Source of the DNA: Phoronis australis
Taxonomy: Eukaryota > Phoronida > Phoronidae
Length of the DNA stretch: 60,747 nucleotides
Direction of reading: 5' to 3'
Assembly (NCBI GenBank): GCA_002633005.1
Contig: NMRA01000523.1
Span: forward strand, 1-60,747
Positions 50,101 to 58,899 of the stretch are shown one piece after another (position 1 is the first letter of the stretch; each line of letters begins with the position of its first letter). Below the pieces are notes generated by a model that was given only the letters and a program-made list of their open reading frames with translations, had not been told where the DNA came from and made no database searches. The position numbers were made by a program, and so were the translations under genes.

Positions 50101-53100
50101 TGTGAAAGGAGGGTATAAGTTTTAATGAAAATAACGCCAAAAGAATCGCAATATGGCGTTTTATTCTCGGGAAAAGAATATCAAGATAATTACCTTTGTC
50201 AGTGCGACGAAAGGAAATTCTTCGAAAGGTAGAATCGTCTCCTCTCCTGGCTTGCCCTGGTCTTGGCCGTACTTTATTCTCGTAGCTAGGAAGTGTCGGA
50301 AGAAGTGAAGTTGTTACCATAACAACCGAAAAAATTTCAAACATAAAACCGATGAACACGATTCTTCATGTTTAAGTCTCGAAGCATCAACTAGTTGAAC
50401 GCCTTTAAACATTCTTGTGGTATAACGTTTTTGTCATTAGTATCGAGTGGGGTTTACATGTAGCTTCTCTTGCTCAGAGTTTGAATGCGACCGCAAAGGA
50501 TACTGTACATGTTCTTTTCAGCGCTGGGGTACTCAGTGAGTTTTCTCACCGATAAATGACCTTCAAGCACATGTTAACACTTAATATTTGCGTGGAAATT
50601 TCCCCTCAGTTTACATGTATGGTTTGGTACCTGTTCGTGAAACTTCACAGTGCGAGTAAAACTATTCAGTTCATCTGCCAGCTCGTTGATGCAGATGGCC
50701 TTTGTCAGCATGATTCACATATACGACCCTGCTTCATATTAGTATTTCCTATATGTGCCACATGTTTGATGACAGGACATTTTCTCCTTACACGTGCACC
50801 CGTTTATGCAAATCAAAATCGACAAATAATTCAGTCTTTCTACTAAAAAATGTTTTCGTTAGTACATTTGCTTTCGTGTTGTTCGTCGGCGTAACTTATC
50901 TTTTTCCGGCATCAAAACCTGCCTCGATTTTAAACATGGAATTTATGGAAAATAACGTCTTCACACATCACAAATGTTATACATTTTAAGGCACTTTCAA
51001 AATCAGCTCAACCAAAATGTCTCAAGAGTTTTATAATATAGTCTACGTCGGCGGATCCAGGGGGTGAAGGGGGTCCGGATCCCCCCTTTTCCCTTGAGAT
51101 TTTAGCGATTTTAAATCTAGAACTGTCAAATTTTTGACTTAGACTCTTTGATCCGACCCACTCCCTTTTAAAAAATCTGGGATCCACCCCTGGTCTATCT
51201 TATTGTTTCATAAACATTAAAAACCAAATTTAGCATGCACGTACCCAGCATGAGTCTTGAGGAGATGCGAAGGTGAGTGAAGGGGACCTTTCCCGGACTG
51301 CAGGAGTTGACGAAATCACGAAATCGTCTATTACCCTCGTCATATAAAAATACCCATACTTCAAGCGATGTTAGATTGTGTTTTTATTACGCATTGGCAA
51401 AAACGAACCATCACTGGAAATGAACAAACAAGAAAAAACAACCAATTCCTTTATGGATGAAGATAATGACAGTGTTCAAGGTAGCTGCGCTGGGTCTTCT
51501 TGTGTCTTATTGTAACTGGAAGACTGCTCTCAAAGCTGAATATATGTGGAATGCGTGTAGACGAATTTGACAGTCGGTTAAACAGAACCGAAAATTAAGT
51601 TTATTGAGTTAGCCCGAGACAAAAGCTAAGGACGTCAAACCGTAAGTGTCTGTAGTGAAGCACCTGGCTATAGTAATTGTCGTAAGATTTGCACAGCGAA
51701 TTCAGTTGAACAAATGTTTATGCATTGGGAGGCAGCATTAAAGAAATGAATAACTTATTGGCTACAAAATTCCACTGTTTTTCTTAAAATATCACACACC
51801 CACAGTTCTTTAAGGTTATGTCAAACCCTAAAAAATTTGCCAACATTTGGCTAACTTCGGAATATCGTACCTCAAAAATGGCTCATCGCCGGATTCAAAA
51901 CTTTCAGATATTATGCTTCGTGTAGTGTTCTGCAAAATTTTGTAAGGGATTGTTTTTAAAAAAGTCTACTTTTGAATGAGAATCTCTATCAAAAGTCAGG
52001 ATTTTGGCATTTAGTTACGATGTCTCTGCAAAGCATCCGCGCTTCGTTCGCCCTCACAACTCGTGACTGGTCAAGTTGCCGCGACTTTCAAAATCTAGCC
52101 CCTTTCGCTGAAAAGATCGGTTACAGCCACCTCTGAAATGAGTGCCAAACACAAAGTTGTCATGATGTTGGATGTGCTTCTTTGTTAGGTGATAGCGGCT
52201 TTATTCATTGAGCGATTTTACTTTTGTTATAACCTCGTCAATTTGGTCGTCCTTCCACCTAAATCATCAAAATGCACGGTTTTGAGGAACGGCTGCTGGC
52301 TTTAACTGTTTCAGAGACCGAGTGTTAGTTTGTTTCAGCTTTTGAGTTCTCTCTCGATTCAGCATCGTCCATTTTCTGCTTGGCGTTGGTGACAACGGAA
52401 ATACATGTAGAAGTGGCACATGTATGCCCAGAACTGCTTGGAACAGCCTCATGAGTTCTTGGGTCTCGATTTTTACCTTCTTAAAAAACGAATCAATAGG
52501 TTTACATTTTTTTACTGTTGTTTGCGCTCATGCTCTCAACGTTCAGGGCGACCCATCTACATGTATAACTACCTGCTGCTGTTTATCAGACTACTGTGTG
52601 CCTTACTAGGGTTTGTACATCGTGCTGGCCCAACGTGCATATAACACGCGTGCCCTTCCCATCGCACACGCCTTCATCACAAGCTGAGCTTACCCGAGAG
52701 CTGCCAGCAACAATAATATCGCGTGTTTGCCCGGTTTGCTGTTAGCTGACAACCTACCCCATCTATCATTTTCAGCAAAAAGCAATTTAGTATAAGGCCA
52801 TTACGGAGCTAATTGAAAAATTACATGACGTGACTTAAATTCGGCTTGCTTAGGCTGACCCGAAATCCTGGTGGGGTGGGTTGCATTCGAAACCGTCGCA
52901 CCTCCCTGGTACGGGCATGTTGAGTCCCTTCAAAAATTGAATCAGGGTAAATTTTGCCGGATTACAATTCCCGGCCTCTTCTGATCACCACATACTCACT
53001 CCAAGGTCGCCTCAATGTTTCAACGAGTACCTCCGCACTCGGCAATTACCCGTCGTTAATTCAAAAACAGCGTCTTTTACCGATGTGGTCAGATTTCTTC

Positions 53101-56100
53101 TATGCATTATAAGCTTAATAAACATTCACAAATTTTGACATTGAAAATATTGGGAATCATGTTCGTTAAATCAACGTTAAAGTTAACGCCCATTTTTCAA
53201 TTAGATTTATTCCAATTGAATATCCATAAATCCCTACGGAATACAATTTTCTTAAATTCTTTGCCACTCAACAATATACATACAACATTGGGAAAAATTA
53301 TACATTTAAACCTCACGAACATTTCTGCGCACTTTTCTAAAATAGTCATTGTAATCAACATGTAATTGCGGGTACTTGAGAAACTCGATATCGTCCATTC
53401 TTATGTACCTGCTACATAATCCTTGAATGTGAAAGGACCTGGCGTATGAATACGACTTTGGATAAGCTAAGACATAAAACTCACATCCCACCAAACACCG
53501 ATCAGAAACATACGCGCCTAAACCCTCGCACATGTAAATAAAACCACTACAGTTTCGATATATGTACACGTACCTGTAACCGTAGACACGCCCATTCCAT
53601 CGCCCAGGAAGAGGATGACATTTTTCGCCACGTTTGTGTTGGGTGTGCGACTTATCTCCCTTGCCAATGCCTTCTGTTCAAATTCCATCCAGTAACTTGC
53701 AGCTAAAATACACTCATCCTCATTATCATACAAATGAATTTATGTAACACTCTCAAAATATGGCCACATTTGGCAAACTTCGGAACATCAAGCCTCAGAA
53801 ATGGCTGATCAGATTAGTACGAAATTTTCATATACAATACTTTATGCTGACAACTAACTCTCTAACACACTGACAGGATTTGTTTTCAAAAGTTTACCAT
53901 TTCGCATGAAGGGCTATCTAAATAGGACTTTTATAATTTTTATGAAAAACTCAAAAATTGAATAAAACAAAAACAAAATCATAACTTAGAAAACTACAAC
54001 AGTGTTTTATAGAGTTAATCTTGTGCATATCTTTACTGTTCGTTCACTAATTTATGCTAAAAGAATATAATCACGTGATATTATTTCAGTAATCTGCTAT
54101 CAAATAGCAAATTGGCATAACGTCAAAAATCAATATCTACAGACTTTCTAACGTTTCACCTTTATTCTAAATCATCATCAGGAAATACAAGTAACAGAGC
54201 AATTTTAACAGAAAACACAAAATTCAAAAATACTACAACAATAAGTAAATATCAATAAGTTCCAAACTTCATTGATAGTTCTAAAGAGCGTTTTTTCAAC
54301 AATATGAACAAAAGAGTAGCTCTCAATAATAGGCACAGGAAATAAAAGAATACGTCTTTCCCTTCCATTAGTTGGCACTGGCAGTTAGTAAAGCGCCAAT
54401 TATCCGGCTGTTAAATTGTATTTTTCCTGGGATTTAAGTCTGCTTGCAAACTGTCGTTTATGTTAAGCAGACTGAAAGCGCCTGCTCGGACAACGAAAGA
54501 AGTAACGTCGTGTAAAAGATCTCCTCTTGCAATGACTGCCTTGTTTTCTATAATGACAAAATCAGTGTCTATAGACGTTGTACTGAACATGAACATTGGG
54601 CTGACAATATCAGGATTCTCGCTAGTGAGCCACTAAGGACATGTCATATAAGGACACGTTGTATACTTTAGAATCCTTGCACATAAAGGATCAACATACT
54701 AGAGCACCTTTAAACAATCAGCTAAGTAGTGTGTTTTTAAATCCGTTCTTGGTGCATTGTCTCGCATGTGTCATTTTTATCGTCTAACTTTTGACACTTA
54801 CTGATTGTTGTAGTATTTTTGAATTTTGTGTTTTCTGTTAAAATTATTCTGTTGCGTGTATTACAGACTTTCAACTTTCAGAAAATATATACCTTTTACG
54901 TTTACTGAACTGAAATCTACAGTTATGTAGATATTGGGCTGAATGCGAACACAACTGAGTCGACGAGTTCCTACATGACCTTAACATGTAATTAGTAGAA
55001 CTGACCTGATATTTTAGCTCATAATACATTTGGTATTCTGTGGAACCTAGAATTTTTTGTTCATGTAATCGCATAGTTAGGACGTTCTTAAATCTACGTA
55101 AACGTTATTGTAAAAATCGTCTCTAGAATTGAANTGGTGGCATACCGTGGTTGAGATTTTTGGGGGTTTCTGCCGAGCACAACCCAGAGTGTAATTTGTC
55201 TGTCATAGGGGATTTAGTGATCTGTGACATGTATTGGATCATATGGAATTGGTTTTGTGTGGTACCTCGAATGTATGTGCTAGCTCAATTTTGGGGGGTC
55301 CTTTTTTAGTTTCTGCCGGACCCATTCCAGAGTGCAATTTGTCTGTCATGGGTCATTTGGCGTTCAGTACGTAACTATTGTTCGTTTAAAATCAGTTTTG
55401 GCCGGTACCTCGAAAATCTAGTCTAGCTCAACTTTTGGTGGCATACCGTATTTGAGATTTTTGGGGGTTTCTGCCGGGCACAATCCAGAGTGTAATTTGT
55501 CTGTCACAGGGGTTTTAGTGATCTGTGACATGTATTGAATCATATGGAATTGGTTATGTGTGGTACCTCGAATGTATGTGCTAGCTCATTTTTGGGGGGT
55601 CCTTTTTGGTTTCTGCCGGACCCATTCCAGAGTGCAATTTGTCTGTCATGGCTCATTTGGTGTTCAGTGCGGTACTATTGTTCGTTTTAAATCAGTTTTG
55701 GTTGGTACCTCGAATATCTAGTCTAGCTTATTTTTTGGGCTGTTTGTAAGGCCCCCAGGGGTCACACCCAGAGTGCAGACAACGGCAGACGTCCATTTCT
55801 GTACATACTGAGGTGGACTTTAAATGCTCCCGTGGTCAGATGTTGGTACCTCGTTCATCTATGCTAAGTGCTCTGGGCTGCCGGTCTATGTGTGCCTTAC
55901 TGAGGTTTGTACAACGTGCTGGCCCAGCGTGCATATAACACGCGTGCCCTTCCCGTCGCACACGCCTTCATCACAAGCTGAGCTTACCCGAGAGCTGCCA
56001 GCAACAATAATATCGCGTGTTTGCCCGGTTTGCTGTTAGCTGACAACCTACCCCATCTATCATTTTCAGCAAAAAGCAATTTAGTATAAGGCCATTACGG

Positions 56101-58899
56101 AGCTAATTGAAAAATTACATGACGTGACTTAAATTCGGCTTGCTTAGGCTGACCCGAAATCCTGGTGGGGTGGGTTGCATTCGAAACCGTCGCACCTCCC
56201 TGGTACGGGCATGTTGAGTCCCTTCAAAAATTGAATCAGGGTAAATTTTGCCGGATTACAATTCCCGGCCTGTTCTGATCACCACATACTCACTCCAAGG
56301 TCGCCTCAATGTTTCAACGAGTACCTCCGCACTCGGCAATTCCCCGTCGTTAATTCAAAAACAGCGTCTTTTACCGATGTGGTCAGATTTCTTCTATGCA
56401 TTATAAGCTTAATAAACATTCACAAATTTTGACATTGAAAATATTGGGAATCATGTTCGTTAAATTAACGTTAAATTTAACGTCCATTTTTCAATTAGAT
56501 TCATTCCAATTGAATATCCATAAATCCCTACGGAATACAATTTTCTTAAATTCTTTGCCACTCAACAATATACATACAACATTGGGAAAAATTATACATT
56601 TAAAGCTCACGAACATTTCTGCGCACTTTTCTAAAATAGTCATTGTAATCAACATGAAATTGCGGGTACTTGAGAAACTCGATATCGTTCATTCTTATGT
56701 CTGCTACATCATCCTTGAATGTGAAAGGACCTGGCGTATGAATACGACTTTGGATAAGCTAAGACTCACATCCACCATACACCGATCAGAAACATACGCG
56801 CCTAAACCCTCGCACATGTAAATAAAACCACTACAGTTTCGATATATGTACATGTACCTGTAACCGTAGACACGCCCATTCCATCGCCCAGGAAGAGGAT
56901 GACATTTTTCGCCACGTTTGTGTTGGGTGTGCGACTTATCTCCCTTGCCAATGCCTTCTGTTCAAATTGCATCCAGTAACTTGCAGCTAAAATACACTTA
57001 TCCTCATTATCACATAAATGAATTTATGTAACACTCTCAAAATATGGCCACATTTGGCAAACTTCGAAACGTCAAACCTCAGAAATGGCTGATCAGATTA
57101 GTACGAAATTTTCGTATACAATACTTTATGCTGACAACTCTCTAACACACTGACAGGAATTGTTTTCAAAAGTTTACAATTTCGCATGAAGGGCTATCTA
57201 AATAGGACTTTTATAATTTTTATGAAAAACTCAAAAATTGAATAAAACAAAAACAAAATCATAATTTAGAAAACTACAACAGTGTTTTCTAGAGTTAATC
57301 TTGTGCATATCTTTACTGTTCGTTCACTAATTTATGCTAACAGAATGTAATCACGTGATATTATTTCAGTAATCTGCTATCAAATAGCAAATTGGCATAG
57401 CGTCAAAAATCAATATCTACAGACTTTCTAACGTTTCACCTTTATTCTAAATCATCATCAGGAAATACAAGTAACAGAGCAATTTTAACAGAAAACACAA
57501 AATTCAAAAATACTACAACAATAAGTAAATATCAATATGTTCCAAACTTCATTGATAGTTCTAAAGAGCGTTTTTTCAACAATATGAACAAAAGAGTAGC
57601 TCTCAATAATAGGCACAGGAAATAAAAGAATACGTCTTTCCCTTCCATTAGTTGGCACTGGCAGTTAGTAAAGCGCCAATTATCCGGCTGTTAAATTGTA
57701 TTTTTCCTGGGATTTAAGTCTGCTTGCAAACTGTCGTTTATGTTAAGCAGACTGAAAGCGCCTGCTCGGACAACGAAACGAAGTAACGTCGTGTAAAAGA
57801 TCTCCTCTTGCAATGACTGCCTTGTTTTCTATAATGACAAAATCAGTGTCTATAGACGCTGTACTGAACATGAACATTGGGCTGACAATATCAGGATTCT
57901 CGATAGTGAGCCACTAAGGACATGTCATATAAGGACACGTTGTATACTTTGGAATCCTTGCACATAAAGGATCAACATACTAGAGCACCTTTAAACAATC
58001 AACTAAGTAGTGTGCTTTTTAATCCGTTCTAGGTGCATCGCCTCGCTTTTGTCATTTTTATCGTCTAACTTTTGACATTTACTTATTGTTGTAGTATTTT
58101 TCAATTTTGTGTTTTCTGTTAAAATTATTCTGTTGCGTGTATTACAGACTTTCAACTTTCAGAAAATATATACCTTTCACGTTCACTGAATTGAAATCTA
58201 CAGTTATGCAGATATTGGGCTGAATACACGGACAACTGAGTCGACGAGGTCCTACATGACCTTAAAATGTAATTAATAGAACTGACCTGATATTTTAGCT
58301 CATAATACATTTGGTATTCTGTGGAACCTTGAAATTTATGTTCATGTAATCGCATAGTTAGGACGTTCTTAAATCTACGTAAACGTTATTGTAAAAATCG
58401 TCTCTAGAATTGAATGACAATTAAATGCAAAGCTCATAGTCTTTCAGCCACCACAGGTTTAGGACCCGGGCGCCACTAGTGAGAGATCGCAGTCCACACT
58501 TTTGTGCTGTTGTGCCATAAACTTGACTTGTATTTTGCGGTCTCAGTAGTGTTATAATTTTGAATTTATACGGCACCTCCATAGCGTTAATTAGAAGAAA
58601 CAGTGACTCCATACGAACCTCACCAAGCGAACGGCGGCAGCAGGCTGTTTCATTCAGTGCTTTCTTTCGGTGCACTTTCATCCGAAAATTGTGGCTCCCC
58701 CCAAATTATTACAGCCTAGATCCGCCAGTTACCCGTTTGTCTGTTTCAGTTTCGCCATGCTGAGTTACTGACTCAAAATCGGCACTTAAATTTCTGACGC
58801 TGAGTTAAAACGCTACTTACGTTGAATTTCTCGAGCGCCCACGGTATACGCCAGCAATAAAATCGCCGCGACCAGACTAAGCTGCACGTGAATCTCCAT
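41120..58899 (-). CDS. ALPL: alkaline phosphatase, GPI-anchored, tissue-nonspecific type
   Basis: Exons in order: 58899-58821; exon 2 in two copies (56986-56858 and 53702-53574); 50285-50194; 48027-47850; 47062-46890; 45740-45539; 44976-44842; 44074-43883; 42669-42523; 41415-41120. With one exon 2 the product is 540 residues, close to vertebrate enzymes. All junctions are GT-AG and phases agree. Residues 1-23 form a signal peptide. Catalytic and metal residues are all present: D61 in GDGMG, S111 in DSAGTATA, H173 in ITHATPS, R186 in ERDW, E329-D334-H338 in [12 protein letters not shown]375-H376 in TADHSH, and H460 in ETHGGEDV. The C-terminus ends in a hydrophobic segment ([11 protein letters not shown]...) typical of a GPI signal. 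The enzyme hydrolyses phosphomonoesters on the outer cell surface. One exon (45740-45539) corresponds to two in the vertebrate gene as I recall it. Confidence 0.95.
41951..42268. other. CpG- and GTCG-rich stretch in last alkaline phosphatase intron
   Basis: This intronic segment is packed with CGTCG, GTCGTC and GGCG words, unlike the AT-rich flanks. No open frame or exact repeat unit explains it. It could be an unmethylated CpG island (alternative or antisense promoter) or a degenerate GTC-type minisatellite. Confidence 0.5.
45042..45200. mobile_element. GGCGGAT-ended MITE
   Basis: The left end is CAGGGGCGGATCCAGG and the right end TTTAAATCCGTCACTG. The interior is the reverse complement of the 4820-4985 element. 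It sits in an alkaline phosphatase intron 65 bp upstream of the 44976 exon. Confidence 0.7.
45374..45405 (+). other. hammerhead-like stem motif
   Basis: CTGAAG is followed by a perfect 5-bp stem (TTCGT ... ACGAA) and CGAAACGTCGC. This recalls the CUGANGA-stem-GAAAC half of hammerhead ribozymes found in Penelope-like element termini, with one core base off. No partner strand for the other stems is evident. Confidence 0.25.
46409..46745. mobile_element. GGCGGAT-ended element, longer subtype
   Basis: The left end is CATAGGCGGATTAAGGGGG and the right end GTAGATCCGCCACTG. The 337-bp interior includes GGCCCGGCCCCCGC and GAAACAGCAAGAGCGTGAGG. A related single end (TAGATCCGCCAGT) occurs at about 58715-58728. 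It lies just downstream of the 47062-46890 exon. Confidence 0.65.
48360..49592. mobile_element. 1.2-kb foldback element in alkaline phosphatase intron
   Basis: The left end AGCCAGCGAAAA mirrors the right end TTTTCGCTGGCT. Complementarity continues inward through many blocks. Examples are TGACCAATGACAAGACCACTGATGCGA with its counterpart at 49530-49557, GATAGCCCTGTTTACGCATTTTCTAATC with 49460-49495, CTTCGCATTTCTG near 48830 with 49280, and TATTTACAAAAA.AACTCAA near 48950 with 49150-49170. The centre (about 49070-49095) separates GTATACTAGAGG and CCTCTAGTATAC. Arms are about 600 bp and imperfect. There is no transposase frame. Confidence 0.75.
51049..51192. mobile_element. GGCGGAT-ended MITE, short subtype
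   Basis: The left end is CGGCGGATCCAGGGGG and the right end GGGATCCACCCCTGG. A GGTCCGGATCCCCCC palindrome lies near the left end. About 144 bp, in the intron between exon 2 and exon 3 of alkaline phosphatase. Confidence 0.65.
53574..53702 (-). CDS. ALPL: alkaline phosphatase exon 2, copy A
   Basis: This is a 129-bp exon (43 codons), phase 1 in and out, with a TTTTAG acceptor and GTACGT donor. It encodes residues 27-70, including [15 protein letters not shown] with the metal-binding Asp. Residue 33 is Glu (WMEFEQ). Because the exon is symmetric, including A, B or both keeps the frame. Confidence 0.85.
54138..54872. mobile_element. foldback element with hammerhead-like end (copy A)
   Basis: The element is flanked by an 11-bp direct repeat, TACAGACTTTC, at 54138-54148 and 54862-54872: a likely target duplication. 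Inside, an arm starting near 54186 (ATACAAGTAACAG, AATTTTAACAGAAAACAC, CAAAAATACTACAACAAT) is mirrored near 54795-54861. At its left tip the minus strand reads CTGATGA ... TTTAGAATAAA ... GAAACG (54182-54151). This is the CUGAUGA-stem II-GAAA half of a hammerhead ribozyme, as found in Penelope-like termini. The other half is not evident, so activity is doubtful. Confidence 0.55.
55135..55740 (+). repeat. tandem repeat, about 300-bp higher-order unit of two 150-bp halves
   Basis: The word TTTCTGCCG occurs at 55167, 55310, 55468 and 55610, each followed by a CCAGAGTG(T/C)AATTTGTCTGTCA block. Spacings are 143, 158 and 142. TGGTGGCATACCGT marks the start of each 300-bp unit (55135 and 55436). GGTACCTCGA recurs in each half. 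A degenerate fifth piece continues to about 55790. It separates the two duplicated blocks. Confidence 0.85.
56858..56986 (-). CDS. ALPL: alkaline phosphatase exon 2, copy B
   Basis: It has the same length, phases and splice sites as exon 2A (donor GTACATG here). The one visible coding difference changes residue 33 to Gln (WMQFEQ). The metal-binding GDGMG is intact. Being nearest to exon 1, it is the default partner if only one copy is used. Confidence 0.85.
57418..58153. mobile_element. foldback element with hammerhead-like end (copy B)
   Basis: Duplicate of the 54138-54872 element, with the same 11-bp flanking repeat at 57418-57428 and 58143-58153 and the same CUGAUGA/GAAAC half-core on the minus strand at 57462-57431. 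It was present before the block duplicated. Confidence 0.55.

Larger units (their letters stand above)
52595..55133. repeat. segmental duplication, copy A (carries exon 2A)
   Basis: It starts at TGTGTGCCTTACT and ends at CTAGAATTGAA, just before an ambiguous base at 55134. It aligns end to end with 55889-58414 with only scattered substitutions and small indels, for example near 53408 and 53468. It contains alkaline phosphatase exon 2A and a foldback element. Confidence 0.9.
55889..58414. repeat. segmental duplication, copy B (carries exon 2B)
   Basis: It is the partner of 52595-55133, starting TGTGTGCCTTACT and ending CTAGAATTGAA. Length is 2526 versus 2539 bp. Exon 1 of alkaline phosphatase lies 407 bp beyond its end. 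Confidence 0.9.

Noticed and set aside
50556-50989. Overlapping plus-strand frames (96 and 78 codons)
   Set aside because: They lie in an alkaline phosphatase intron, with no recognised homology or splice context.
56396-56821. 141-codon plus-strand frame, with an 87-codon relative at 53102-53365
   Set aside because: The two are copies of one duplicated intronic stretch; the frame is broken in copy A, is rich in Leu/Ile/Asn/Lys as AT-rich noncoding sequence is, and ends just before the real minus-strand exon 2.
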